DNA from: Paramicrobacterium agarici
GTDB taxonomy: Bacteria; Actinomycetota; Actinomycetes; Actinomycetales; Microbacteriaceae
Direction of reading: 5' to 3'
Assembly: GCF_002563955.1 (NCBI RefSeq)
Contig: NZ_PDJE01000001.1
Location: 1,240,001-1,304,000 of the forward strand
Length of the DNA stretch: 64,000 nt
Part shown: positions 28,062 through 37,081 of the stretch, in pieces
Position numbering within the stretch: the first letter of the stretch is position 1
How the letters are laid out: every line of letters starts with the position of its first letter
Notes under the pieces: generated by a model
Database searches by the model: none
What the model saw: only the letters and a program-made list of their open reading frames with translations
What the model was told of the DNA's origin: nothing
Position numbers and translations under genes: made by a program

Positions 28062-29369
28062 GTGACGGTTGCGGATGGTCGTCGTGCTCGGCGAGAGGCC
28101 GAGCAGCGAGCGCAGACGACGCAGACGATGAGGGACCCAGCTGCGGAGAAGGCGGCACAGCGCGCCCATGATCGTGAAGCGCGTGCCGAAGCGCTGCTCA
28201 TAGCCGACGAACTCGGCGTCATCACCGCCTCGTGGGGGCGACGCTCCCTGGCGTACTTCGTCGATATCGTCTGCTACCTGATCGTCGCCTCGCCCGGCCT
28301 GATCGCAGCATGGTTCCTGATCGCGGGAGCGAACTGGGCCCGCCCCGGCCTCGACGTCTTCACTAAGCAGCCGAATTTTCTGCTGCTGCTCATCATCATG
28401 CTCAGCGGCCTGCTCTTGGGCTGGATCTTCATCATCGTCGAGGTCGCTCTGCACGGTCTGAAGGGGCTGACGATCGGCAAGGCGCTCGCCGGCATTCGTT
28501 CTGTGAGCGTCGTGTTGATGCGCAAGCCCGGCTTTTGGCGCATCGTGCTGCGCACCGTCATTCTTCAAGCGTCCAACGTCGTTCTACCGCTGATCGGTCC
28601 GGCGGTGATTCTCTGCTCGTCGTTGTGGAGCGAACGGGGCATCGGTTGGCTTGATCGCGTGTCGAAGAGCCGCGTCATTGACGTTCGCCTCGGGCTCAAC
28701 CCGCTGGACCTCAAGGCGCTGCGTCGGGCCGAACGACGGATCGCTCGGCCCGAGAGGATCGTCGAGACCGACCTGCCGTCGCTCGCGACACACGGTTCGC
28801 CCGACGCCCACTTCGCCCCGAGCGCGCGTTCTCGACTAGGCGTCGTGGGCGAGAACCCCATTCTTCCTCCGGGTGAGCGCCGCGAAGACTGGGCTGGCGA
28901 CGCACCGCAGACGTCCCCCTCGTCCGGCGGAGCTCCACAGCCGCAGGAACCACAGCGGTCGCAGGTGTCCGCGCCCCACGAGCGGCAGGCGCCGACGGCT
29001 CGAGAGCCGCAAGCGCCGGCTCCTGCCGCGCAGGCGAGTTACGTCGTCGAGGGCGCAGGAGTCTCTGCCGACATCACGTCCGTTCCCGCCCTGCTGGGGC
29101 GCAACCCTCAGGCCCGAGAAGGGGAGAACGTGAACCTCGTTCCCGTCAACGATCCTTCGCACTCGATGTCGAAGACGCACGCGCTTCTCGGCACCGAACC
29201 TCGAGGTGTCTGGATCGAAGATCGTGGGTCGGCGAACGGCACTGTCATCGTTCTTCCCGACGGTAGTGAGCAGAAAGTCGAGCCCTTCGCTCCCGTGATG
29301 CTCGGCGGCTCCGTTGTACGGTGCGGCGACTGCGAATTCCGCGTCATGACGAAGGGGGCACGACAGTGA
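28062..29369 (+). CDS. RDD-family membrane protein with C-terminal FHA domain
   Basis: 435 aa. A charged N-terminal helix (1-50) is followed by an RDD domain with three or four membrane segments (about 58-190; ASWGRRSLAYFVDIVCYLIV and GLKGLTIGKALAGIRSV are RDD hallmarks). A Pro/Gln-rich linker (about 265-325) leads to an FHA phosphothreonine-binding domain (about 330-432) with PALLGRNP, HSMSKTHALL and EDRGSANGT. GTG 28062 follows a strong GGGGAGG site with a hairpin just upstream. The stop overlaps the EssC-like gene by 4 bases. RDD-FHA proteins recur beside WXG100 loci in this bacterial family (recollection); the role could be assembly or signalling. Kinase partners are not visible here. Confidence 0.85.
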   Translation: MTVADGRRARREAEQRAQTTQTMRDPAAEKAAQRAHDREARAEALLIADELGVITASWGRRSLAYFVDIVCYLIVASPGLIAAWFLIAGANWARPGLDVFTKQPNFLLLLIIMLSGLLLGWIFIIVEVALHGLKGLTIGKALAGIRSVSVVLMRKPGFWRIVLRTVILQASNVVLPLIGPAVILCSSLWSERGIGWLDRVSKSRVIDVRLGLNPLDLKALRRAERRIARPERIVETDLPSLATHGSPDAHFAPSARSRLGVVGENPILPPGERREDWAGDAPQTSPSSGGAPQPQEPQRSQVSAPHERQAPTAREPQAPAPAAQASYVVEGAGVSADITSVPALLGRNPQAREGENVNLVPVNDPSHSMSKTHALLGTEPRGVWIEDRGSANGTVIVLPDGSEQKVEPFAPVMLGGSVVRCGDCEFRVMTKGARQ

Positions 29370-32300
29370 AGCTCAAAGTCGTACTTCGGCACGAGAGCGG
29401 AGGAACGTCAGACGTCGTCGTTACGGCGGATTCCACGGCGACGGTGGGCGATGTCGCCCGCACGTTCTTGCACGACGACCCGCATCTCTCGCTCGCGCCC
29501 TGGGCGACAGACGACGTCACGCTCTCGGTGGCATCGCCCGACGGCAGGCAGCACGTCGTTCTCGATCCCGACAGTCCCATCGGCGAGGCGGCGCTCGGCT
29601 CCGGGTTCGACGTGTCGATCGTCGACGCCGCCACGAGAAGCGACGAGACGGCGGCAGCTGTTCTCACGATTCTGAATGGGCCAGATGCCGGTCGAAGCGT
29701 CATGCTCCCCGAGGGCAGCGGAACCATCGGCCGCGACTCCAGCGCCACGGTCACGCTCAACGACCCGATGGTGTCGAAGAAGCACGCGCGCATCGAGATC
29801 TCCCCGGCCGGAATCGAGATCGTCGACCTCAACTCGGCGAACGGGATTCTTGTCGATGGCGGAGTTGTGCCCCGCCTGCGCATGATGGAAGGGCGTCGCG
29901 CCACGCTGGGTGACACCGTCATCTCCGTGACGCCTCTCAATGATTCGGCTGCGGGCGAGCGAACCATCATCGAGCGAGGCGGATTCCTCGCGTACAACCG
30001 TTCCCCGCGCGTCGAACTGCGCTATGTGGGCACGGAGATGCCTCCCCCCGAGGTGCCGTCTGAGAAGGAAGAGCGCCCGTTCCCGTGGATCATGATGATC
30101 GCCCCCGTGCTGATGGGCGGGTTCATGTACGCGATGACGCGCAACCCTTTGAGCCTCGGGTTCATTGCCATGGCACCGATGATGATGATCGGGAACTTCT
30201 TGATGCAGAGTTCCCGCACGTCAAAGAAGCAGAAGAAGGAGATCTTCAACTTTGAGCTGCAGCTTGAGGCGCTCGAAGACCATTTCATCGCGGAAGAGCC
30301 AGAGGAGCGTCAGACGCGCTTGCGCGAGAGCCCATCAGTCGCCGAGATCTTCGATGAGGCCCAGCAGCTCGGCCCCATGCTCTGGACGCGCAGACCCGAG
30401 CACTGGAACTTCCTTGACGTGCGCCTCGGTATCGGGGAGATGCCTCGTCGTCTCACGATCGGTGAACTCGAGAAAGTCGGCGGCATCGAAGATTACCGGG
30501 TGCGCTTGGACGCGCTGAACGCGCGGTACGAGAAGATCGCCCACGTTCCGGTCGTCGAGAATCCTCACGTTGCGGGCGCGCTTGGCGTGTGCGGAGAGAC
30601 AGGAGCCGTCTGCGACACGGTACGCGCTCTCGGCGTGCAGTTCGCTGGGTTGCACTCGCCTTCAGAAGTCACGTTCGCAGCGTTGACGAGCACGGGAATA
30701 GCGAGCGAGTTCGAATGGCTCAAATGGATGCCGCATACGACATCCCCGCACAACCCGCTCGGCGATTTTCCACTCGCCGACAACCCGGCGACGGGCACCG
30801 AGCTGCTCAATGCCCTGGAGGGCCTCGTCGCGGCGCGGCTGGCCAAGATGCGGAACGACGATAACGCGCGTGGGGCTCACAGTGATGAGGCGTCCGCCGC
30901 GCACCGTGGAACCCGCGTAGGGGACGACAATCTCACCTCGGACTTCGAGCCGGAAACGCCCGTCCTCATCATCTACATCGATAATGATGTCGACGTCGAC
31001 CGGGCTCGGCTTGTCCAGTTGATCGAGCGGGCGGCCGACGCGAGGATCTACGCGGTCTGGATGGCACCGACCATTGAGGCGCTGCCCGCAGCGTGCCGAA
31101 CGGTCGTCGATGTCTCGGGCGGCCTCGACCACGCACAGGTGAGCTTCGTCCGTCAGGGAATCACCGTCGACGATGTCGATGTCGAAGGGGTATCGCAGCA
31201 CTACGCCACGATGCTGGCCCGGCGTCTCGCCCCGGTCGTCGATGCGGGCGCCGTGATCGCCGACTCCAGCGATCTTCCGCGAAGCGTCTCTCTGCTGAGC
31301 CTGACGGGCACAGAACTCGCCGACGACCCGAAGGCGGCGCTTGAGCGCTGGAGCCAGAACGCGTCAATCATCGACCGCAGCGGCGGCGCACCGGTGCGAC
31401 GCAAGCGCGCCGGGACACTGCGAGCGCTCATCGGGCAGGGGTCTCCAGACGCCATGCACCTTGATCTGCGTGTCCAGGGCCCTCACGCTCTCGTGGGCGG
31501 AACGACGGGGTCGGGTAAGTCAGAGTTTCTGCAGGCGTGGGTGCTCGGAATGGCCGCCGAGTACAGTCCTGACCGCGTCACCTTCCTCTTCGTTGACTAC
31601 AAGGGCGGCTCCGCGTTCGCCGAGTGCGTCAACCTGCCGCACTGCGTCGGATTGGTGACGGACCTCAGCCCGCACCTGGTGCGCCGAGCGCTGACGAGCC
31701 TGCGCGCGGAGCTGCACTACCGCGAGCACGTGCTGAATCGCAAGAAGGCGAAAGATCTTCTTGAGCTTGAGAAGCGCGGCGATCCCGAGTGCCCGCCCGC
31801 CCTCGTGCTGGTGATCGACGAGTTCGCCGCACTGGCGGGGGAAGTCCCCGAATTCGTGGACGGAGTCGTCGACATCGCACAGCGTGGCCGCTCCCTCGGC
31901 ATCCATCTGATCATGGCTACTCAGCGTCCGGCCGGTGTCATCAAAGACAACCTCCGGGCCAATACGAACCTGCGTGTGGCCTTGCGCATGGCAGACGAAA
32001 GCGATTCCAAAGACGTGGTGGGCGACCCGATCGCGGGCACATTCGACCCCACGATCCCCGGTCGAGGCATCGCCAAGACGGGTCCGGGGCGGCTCATTCC
32101 ATTTCAGTCCGGGTATGCCGGCGGCTGGACGACCGACGAGCCAGAGCAGAGCGCCGTCGATGTCGCCGAGTTCCACTTCGGAAGCCTCATTCCGTGGGAA
32201 TCCGATGTCGAAAACGACGTGCACGAAGAAGAGGAAGATCTCGGTCCGAACGATCAGGCGCGCATGGTCGCCTCGTTCGTCGCAGCAGCGAAAGATGCGC

Positions 32301-33856
32301 AGATACCGGAGCCTCGGCGGCCGTGGCTCGACGATCTGCCCGATACGTATGACCTCACGAAGCTTCCGCATCGCTCTGACGATGCCATCGTGATGGGCGT
32401 CAGTGACAAGCCTGAAAACCAGGCGCAGGAACCGAGCTACTTCTATCCGGACCGTGACGGCCACATGGCGGTCTACGGAACCGGCGGTACAGGAAAGACG
32501 GCGTTGCTGCGCACGCTGGCCATCAGTTGCGTTCTCGGCGACAAGGGCGGCCCGGTCCACGTGTACGGCATGGACTTCGGAACCGGAGCACTGCGCTCGA
32601 TCGAGGCGTTGCCGCACGTCGGGTCCGTCGTTCCCGGCGATGACTACGAGCGTGTCTCACGCCTTCTGAAGACTCTGCGTGGCGAGCTCAACCGGCGATC
32701 AGAAGAGTTCTCAAACGTTAACGCCGGCAGCATCGCCGAGTACCGAGAGCTCGCCGGAGTTCCCGACGAGCCTCGGATTCTGCTGCTGCTGGACGGCTTC
32801 GGCGCCTTCCGTTCCGAATACGAGACCACGCTGGCGCGCGCACCCCTCTATAACGCCTTCATCCGGCTGCTCGGTGAAGGACGGCCGCTCGGCATGCACG
32901 TCGTGCTGACGGCTGACCGCAGCGGAAGCGTTCCGAGCGCCGTCACAGCGGCGATTCAGCGCCGTACAATTCTGCGTCTGCCCGATCCGGCGTCGTACCA
33001 GCTTCTCGGTGCCCCGAAGGACGTGCTCGACGAGAGCTCGCCTCCGGGTCGTGCCGTCATCGACGGCTACGAGACGCAGCTTGCCGTGATTGGCGGAACC
33101 GCGAACGTCTCAGAACAGACGCGCGCGACCGAAGCGCTTGCTGCGGAGCTGGTCGCCAGGGGCGTGAGTGTTGCTCCCGAAATTGGCGCACTGCCGAAGG
33201 AAGCGGCGATCGAAGACATGCCAGAGGCAGCGAACGATCTGCCGGTCGTGGGCATCTCGGAGGAGACGCTCGATCCGTGCGGGTTCGAGCCGATTGGAAC
33301 GTTCCTGATCGGCGGACCGCCGCGGAGCGGAAAGACAAATACTCTGCGAGCGCTCTCCCGCACGATCACGGCGTGGGATCCCAGCGCAAAGCTCTTCCAT
33401 ATTGCGGGTCGTCGTGCGAAGCTCGCCGACGATATGGCGTGGACGCGGAGCGCTGTTCGCGTGGACGACGTCGTCGAGCTCGTGAAGGAACTCTCGGAGA
33501 TCGTCAGCGACGAAGACATTGCGGACAAGCTGGTGATCGTCGTGGAGAACGTCACGCAGTTCAGCGGATCAGCGGCAGACAAACCACTCGCAGAACTCGC
33601 GAAGAAGGTCAACCGCAGCGATCATATCCTCATCACAGAGGCAGACGTCGCCAATCTGTCATCGGGGATTGGTCTGGTCGGGGAGATGAAAGCGGGGCGC
33701 GCCGGGATCATCCTGAAACCGGATACGCATGACGGTGACACGATCTTCAAGACGCCGTTCCCGCGCGTGGCCCGTCATGAGTCGCCCGAGGGCCGCGGGT
33801 TCATGGTGCAGAACGGGCAAGTTCTGCGTGTGCAGGTGCCGCTTGTCTCACCGTGA
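29366..33856 (+). CDS. Type VII secretion FtsK/SpoIIIE-type ATPase (EccC/EssC-like)
   Basis: 1496 aa motor ATPase. In order: an N-terminal ubiquitin-like/FHA-like region (about 1-90), an FHA domain (about 100-170; GTIGRDSSATVTLNDPMVSKKHARIEI, DLNSANGI), two membrane helices (about 240-280), then three FtsK-type ATPase domains. Domain 1 has Walker A GGTTGSGKS (about 709) and Walker B LVIDEFAA (about 812). Domain 2 has GTGGTGKTA (about 1039) but LLLLDGF where an acidic pair is expected. Domain 3 has GGPPRSGKTNT (about 1315). FHA plus three ATPases resembles firmicute EssC more than mycobacterial EccC. GTG 29366 overlaps the RDD-FHA stop and follows GAAGGGGG. The likely role is driving export of the WXG100-size proteins and the 407-aa protein encoded next to it. 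Confidence 0.92.
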   Translation: MKLKVVLRHESGGTSDVVVTADSTATVGDVARTFLHDDPHLSLAPWATDDVTLSVASPDGRQHVVLDPDSPIGEAALGSGFDVSIVDAATRSDETAAAVLTILNGPDAGRSVMLPEGSGTIGRDSSATVTLNDPMVSKKHARIEISPAGIEIVDLNSANGILVDGGVVPRLRMMEGRRATLGDTVISVTPLNDSAAGERTIIERGGFLAYNRSPRVELRYVGTEMPPPEVPSEKEERPFPWIMMIAPVLMGGFMYAMTRNPLSLGFIAMAPMMMIGNFLMQSSRTSKKQKKEIFNFELQLEALEDHFIAEEPEERQTRLRESPSVAEIFDEAQQLGPMLWTRRPEHWNFLDVRLGIGEMPRRLTIGELEKVGGIEDYRVRLDALNARYEKIAHVPVVENPHVAGALGVCGETGAVCDTVRALGVQFAGLHSPSEVTFAALTSTGIASEFEWLKWMPHTTSPHNPLGDFPLADNPATGTELLNALEGLVAARLAKMRNDDNARGAHSDEASAAHRGTRVGDDNLTSDFEPETPVLIIYIDNDVDVDRARLVQLIERAADARIYAVWMAPTIEALPAACRTVVDVSGGLDHAQVSFVRQGITVDDVDVEGVSQHYATMLARRLAPVVDAGAVIADSSDLPRSVSLLSLTGTELADDPKAALERWSQNASIIDRSGGAPVRRKRAGTLRALIGQGSPDAMHLDLRVQGPHALVGGTTGSGKSEFLQAWVLGMAAEYSPDRVTFLFVDYKGGSAFAECVNLPHCVGLVTDLSPHLVRRALTSLRAELHYREHVLNRKKAKDLLELEKRGDPECPPALVLVIDEFAALAGEVPEFVDGVVDIAQRGRSLGIHLIMATQRPAGVIKDNLRANTNLRVALRMADESDSKDVVGDPIAGTFDPTIPGRGIAKTGPGRLIPFQSGYAGGWTTDEPEQSAVDVAEFHFGSLIPWESDVENDVHEEEEDLGPNDQARMVASFVAAAKDAQIPEPRRPWLDDLPDTYDLTKLPHRSDDAIVMGVSDKPENQAQEPSYFYPDRDGHMAVYGTGGTGKTALLRTLAISCVLGDKGGPVHVYGMDFGTGALRSIEALPHVGSVVPGDDYERVSRLLKTLRGELNRRSEEFSNVNAGSIAEYRELAGVPDEPRILLLLDGFGAFRSEYETTLARAPLYNAFIRLLGEGRPLGMHVVLTADRSGSVPSAVTAAIQRRTILRLPDPASYQLLGAPKDVLDESSPPGRAVIDGYETQLAVIGGTANVSEQTRATEALAAELVARGVSVAPEIGALPKEAAIEDMPEAANDLPVVGISEETLDPCGFEPIGTFLIGGPPRSGKTNTLRALSRTITAWDPSAKLFHIAGRRAKLADDMAWTRSAVRVDDVVELVKELSEIVSDEDIADKLVIVVENVTQFSGSAADKPLAELAKKVNRSDHILITEADVANLSSGIGLVGEMKAGRAGIILKPDTHDGDTIFKTPFPRVARHESPEGRGFMVQNGQVLRVQVPLVSP

Positions 33857-33869
33857 CGGGGAGCGTTTC

Positions 33870-33918
33870 GGGGAGTAGTCCCCATCGCTACGAAACATGA
33901 ACTTCGTTAGCGTATAGA
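33870..33918 (+). promoter_or_regulatory. T7SS-locus motif copy 2 with promoter
   Basis: GGGGA-GTAG-TCCCC (33870-33883), then a GTTA....ACG/GCG stretch and TATAGA (33913-33918). The order is the same as before the second WXG100-size gene at 37945. It lies 14 bp after the EssC-like stop, so a terminator role is possible but no T tract follows. Confidence 0.5.
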
Positions 33919-33948
33919 CAGTTGGCTGATGAGCGAAAGGGGAGCGTT

Positions 33949-34242
33949 GTGGGCTTGCGAGTCTTTCACATGGACTTCGGCGACATGGACGCCACCGCCA
34001 AGGTGCTCGAAGACGGGGGCGAGTCGATGGTGACAACAGTCGACGATCTGCTGCGCGAGGTCGAAGAGCTCCTCGGCGTGGGATTTGTCACGGAGGTCGC
34101 GTCTGAACGGTTCGGAGATGGCTACAGGCAGCTGTCGTCTGGTCTCGTTCAAGCATTAGGCGGTCTTGCCGACATGGCCTCCGGTCTGCGCACGATTGCC
34201 GAGAAGTCCGGCGAATTCGACCACAAGCTGGCGGAAGGGTGA
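33949..34242 (+). CDS. WXG100-size protein, copy A
   Basis: 97 aa helical-hairpin protein of ESAT-6/WXG100 size. The turn between helices reads GVGFVTEVASERFGDGYRQLSSG, so the Trp-x-Gly of canonical members is missing; FVTEVAS takes its place. The 38029 gene shares this exact core (GFVTEVASERFG.GYR.L.SG), so the two are paralogs. I chose GTG 33949 because GAAAGGGGAG lies just before it; TTG 33922 is weaker. The gene follows the ATPase gene and leads three more, and it is expected to be exported as a dimer. Confidence 0.75.
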   Translation: MGLRVFHMDFGDMDATAKVLEDGGESMVTTVDDLLREVEELLGVGFVTEVASERFGDGYRQLSSGLVQALGGLADMASGLRTIAEKSGEFDHKLAEG

Positions 34243-34249
34243 TGCAGTA

Positions 34250-34594
34250 ATGCCTGGGAAGATTTGGCTGAACATGCAGGATCTCAGGGACGTCCAGTCC
34301 GGGCTGAAAACTGCGGTCGACGAATTCGCCGCGGTCGCCGACCGCAACGAGGACGTTGCTGCATCGGTGGGGGTGCCGTTCGACAATCACGACCTGAAGA
34401 ACAAGGTCGAAGATTTTGAGAAGGACTGGAACGACAACCGTGCCGAGCTCTCCGACGGGCTGGGAAAGCTGCGAGAGCATCTGCACGACATCATTACTGC
34501 CTACGACGACTATGACGCGAACCTGGCTAGCCAACTAGAAACCAGCGAGCACGAGGCTCTTTCGCAAGGCGGCAGAGACAACACACCCGTCTGA
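34250..34594 (+). CDS. Small helical protein, probable T7SS substrate or partner
   Basis: 114 aa, all-helical by composition, with no signal peptide. Key segments are MQDLRDVQSGLKTAVDEF (helix 1) and KVEDFEKDWNDNRAELSDGL (helix 2), where F..DW is the only aromatic pair. The pattern recalls EspC-like or WXG100-like partners that carry ESX genes, but there is no W-x-G. ATG 34250 lies 12 bp after GGAAGGG and 7 bp after the copy A stop. Heterodimer formation with copy A, or with the N-terminus of the 407-aa protein, is an inference from adjacency. Confidence 0.6.
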   Translation: MPGKIWLNMQDLRDVQSGLKTAVDEFAAVADRNEDVAASVGVPFDNHDLKNKVEDFEKDWNDNRAELSDGLGKLREHLHDIITAYDDYDANLASQLETSEHEALSQGGRDNTPV

Positions 34595-34622
34595 TTCTTA
34601 ATCAAGGAAGTGGATACACCTC

Positions 34623-35846
34623 ATGGATTACCTCGGTACCTATTCTCCTCAGGGCCACCACCTCATGGTTCTCGATGGAAGTGCCGATGACATCGACCGG
34701 CGCGGTGACTACCTCAAAACTGTCGGCGAGACGATGGATGACACGGCTACGTCACTGAAGATGATCGGTGAGGGAACCCAACAGATCAGTGAAGCCGTCG
34801 ACAAGGTGCGTGAAGCGGCAAGCAAGATTCACGGTGACCTCAGTAAAGCGGCAACGCGCTACACGGGCACGGGCAAGTCTCTCGTCGCCTACGCCGAGGT
34901 CCTGCGCGCGGCGACACGCAACATCGACCCGCTCGTCGAAGAGATCGCGACGGCACAGACCAGCGTCTCAACGGCGATTGAGACCCACGACGATGCCCAG
35001 GGAGTCGTCTCTGACAACAACAGGACGTGGATCTGGGAAGAGGAGGCTACTGACGCCGAAAAGGCAGCGGCGCAGAGCGACCTCGAAGACGCTGAGTCAG
35101 CCCTCAGCATTGCGCGGTCAACGCTTGAGGGACTGTGGGCGGAGTTCGATGCCCACTATGTGACGTGGGAAGAAGGCTACGACGAAGCGGTCAACGGGAT
35201 CGAATCGGCCATCACTGAGGCAGATAACAACGATGGCTGGTTCGCCGATCTGATGAAGATCTTGAACAAGATCTGCTTCGTCCTCGCTGTCGTCGCGCTG
35301 TTCGTTTCAGGGCCGATCGCTGGTGTCATCCTGGTTGTCACGACGGTTGTCGCCGTGGTTCAGCTGAGTCGAGACATATACGCCCTGAGCCAGGGAGAAG
35401 GCTCGTGGGGGGACGTCATTGTCGGCGCCGTCGGCTTGATTCCGTTCGGCGGCGGGGTCGCGCGGGTCGTCGGGCGTGGTGGTCGAGGGCTTGTGAATTC
35501 CGTGAGGTACGGCGACGACGTCCTCGGTGGCCTACGTGCTGCGGGTAGAGGATCTGGCAGGCAAACAGTTCAGGAACTGAGCGGCATGTGGCGCAATGCA
35601 ACGGCCGGCCCGAGAAGCATCCCCGTGCGCAACGAGTTCGGCTTGATGACGCCTCGGACTCCGGTACCGGCAACGCCGATGAATAACCTGACCCACAACG
35701 TATATGGGCTGACTCATCCGCAGTCGTACATGGACGTGATCAACAACTCTTCGTCGTTGAACGGGCTTTACACAGGCACCAGGGACAACGTGGTGTCACC
35801 ATTCATCACGAATCCCCCATACAACGAGGCCAATGCCAGCTACTAA
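34623..35846 (+). CDS. Candidate T7SS-secreted protein (effector-like)
   Basis: 407 aa. The N-terminal 200 residues are helical and coiled-coil-like. They begin with a region resembling T7SS signal domains (LDGSADDIDRRGDYLKTVGETMDDTATSL, about 17-45). A hydrophobic hairpin follows at about 217-250 (ICFVLAVVALFVSGPIAGVI), then a Gly-rich VGLIPFGGGVARVVGRGGRG segment (about 269-288) of the sort that precedes toxin domains in polymorphic secreted proteins. The last 100 residues carry no recognised toxin motif and end NPPYNEANASY. ATG 34623 follows AAGGAAG. Its size and order next to WXG100-size genes suggest export by the adjacent ATPase. Confidence 0.55.
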   Translation: MDYLGTYSPQGHHLMVLDGSADDIDRRGDYLKTVGETMDDTATSLKMIGEGTQQISEAVDKVREAASKIHGDLSKAATRYTGTGKSLVAYAEVLRAATRNIDPLVEEIATAQTSVSTAIETHDDAQGVVSDNNRTWIWEEEATDAEKAAAQSDLEDAESALSIARSTLEGLWAEFDAHYVTWEEGYDEAVNGIESAITEADNNDGWFADLMKILNKICFVLAVVALFVSGPIAGVILVVTTVVAVVQLSRDIYALSQGEGSWGDVIVGAVGLIPFGGGVARVVGRGGRGLVNSVRYGDDVLGGLRAAGRGSGRQTVQELSGMWRNATAGPRSIPVRNEFGLMTPRTPVPATPMNNLTHNVYGLTHPQSYMDVINNSSSLNGLYTGTRDNVVSPFITNPPYNEANASY

Positions 35847-35876
35847 CATGAGCCGCTCAGCGGGGTTGGGGTCGGT

Positions 35877-36503
35877 ATGGATCTGAAATCGGAGTTGACA
35901 GGTGCGCCACCCGAGGCGACTCGGCCGTCTGTCACCTATTCGCTCCTCTTCCCACCGGGGTGGAAACGGTTTTCGGTCGACGATGAGGCAGAGAAAGCAT
36001 TCGTCGACAGTCTGAAGAAGGTATTTCAGCCTCGGGGGCAGGCCAAAGACTACATGTACTACCGGGCGCTGACGCACCGGTTGTTCATGGACATGAAGAA
36101 GCGGCGCGCATCGTCAATCTACCTGCCGGTCAAGGCAATCGATGGGGCTCTTCTTCCAGCATCCATTGTGGTTCTGCCGGCACCGATCGGCGGTGCGCAT
36201 CAGCTCGACGACTTTCGAAATCGCTTGACGAAGCGACACGAGTTCGAGGAAAGCACGATGAACGGGCTCGCCGTCTGGCGCTGGGAGGAACGACAGTCGA
36301 CGTTTCCCGAAGGCGACGTGGGAGTTGGAGCGCTGACCGTTCACCACCTCTTTGAGGCACCGAAGTCAACCGGTCGAGCGCCACTGATGCTCAGCGCGAC
36401 GTTAATCGTGCCTCCGGGGGAGGAGAAGAGCGAACTCATTGGAATCGTCAGTGATCTTTTCGATGCCATCGCGGGAACCTTCAACTGGGTGAAGACATCA
36501 TGA
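35877..36503 (+). CDS. Unrecognised protein of T7SS-like locus (208 aa)
   Basis: Not recognised. It is soluble, without signal peptide or membrane segment. It opens with a strand-rich section (SVTYSLLFPPGWKRFSVDD), has a basic helix (FVDSLKKVFQPRGQAKDYMYYRALTHRLF, about 42-70) and a C-terminal strand-helix unit ending GTFNWVKTS. The strand pattern is reminiscent of Mog1/PsbP-like folds seen in actinobacterial secretion-associated proteins (weak inference). ATG 35877, 30 bp after the candidate effector. Its ATG downstream neighbour overlaps the stop (ATGA). It could be a chaperone, an immunity-type partner or another component. Confidence 0.65.
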   Translation: MDLKSELTGAPPEATRPSVTYSLLFPPGWKRFSVDDEAEKAFVDSLKKVFQPRGQAKDYMYYRALTHRLFMDMKKRRASSIYLPVKAIDGALLPASIVVLPAPIGGAHQLDDFRNRLTKRHEFEESTMNGLAVWRWEERQSTFPEGDVGVGALTVHHLFEAPKSTGRAPLMLSATLIVPPGEEKSELIGIVSDLFDAIAGTFNWVKTS

Positions 36504-37072
36504 CGTCTCATCCCACGTCAGACGTCGACTTCGACCCCGAGGCATGGATCGAAGTTCCTCTTCAATTTCCGGCGGGTCCGTTCCAATCTGCGGAGCAGTG
36601 GGCCAAGGCTGCTTCTTTCCAGGCGGCCGACGGGCTACCGGGTGAAGCTGAACTGCGCGAACGTACTGAGAAGGCGGCGCGCGTTATCACTGACATTCAT
36701 CACGACGTAGCCTCGCGCAAGTTCTGGTATTTCCCTCGTGAGTTCGGTACTGAAACTGTGGCCCATAGCTACATCATGGAGTACGACGGAGTGACCCCGG
36801 TTGCAGAGCTGCTCACCGGCGACGCTGCCAGCTACTCGTTCCCACAGGTCGTCGAGCACGAGTCCGTCAAAGGTAAGCGCATAATCAGCGTGGCTCATAC
36901 GATCCCGGTTCACATCGACGGTGAAGAGGCGCTCGTCGCGGGGAGTCTGCGACTCGCGCGAGTGGAAGACAACATGCTCGTGATCGTCGACATCGTCGAT
37001 ATGCATGCTCATATGATCGGTGTGATTTTGGACGATGCTGTGGCGTTGGCTGGTAGTCTGAACGTCGATTAG
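36500..37072 (+). CDS. Unrecognised protein of T7SS-like locus (190 aa)
   Basis: Not recognised. It is soluble, acidic at the N-terminus, and begins DPEAWIEVPLQFPAGPFQSAEQWAKAA. A strand-rich middle (HSYIMEYDGVTPVAELLTG, GKRIISVAHTIPVHIDGEEALVAGSLRLARV) ends in VIVDIVDMHAHMIGVI, where the three His/Met-containing strands might bind something. Its layout (aromatic-Pro opening, then helix, then strands) is similar to that of the 208-aa protein upstream, so they may be distant relatives. ATG 36500 overlaps the upstream stop. Tight coupling indicates a shared role. Confidence 0.65.
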   Translation: MTSHPTSDVDFDPEAWIEVPLQFPAGPFQSAEQWAKAASFQAADGLPGEAELRERTEKAARVITDIHHDVASRKFWYFPREFGTETVAHSYIMEYDGVTPVAELLTGDAASYSFPQVVEHESVKGKRIISVAHTIPVHIDGEEALVAGSLRLARVEDNMLVIVDIVDMHAHMIGVILDDAVALAGSLNVD

Positions 37073-37081
37073 AAGGAGCCT

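Noticed and set aside
33870..33883. GGGGA-N4-TCCCC as a terminator of the EssC-like gene
   Set aside because: The stem is only 5 bp, no T tract follows, and the likeness to the second copy continues into the downstream promoter. It is not fully excluded.
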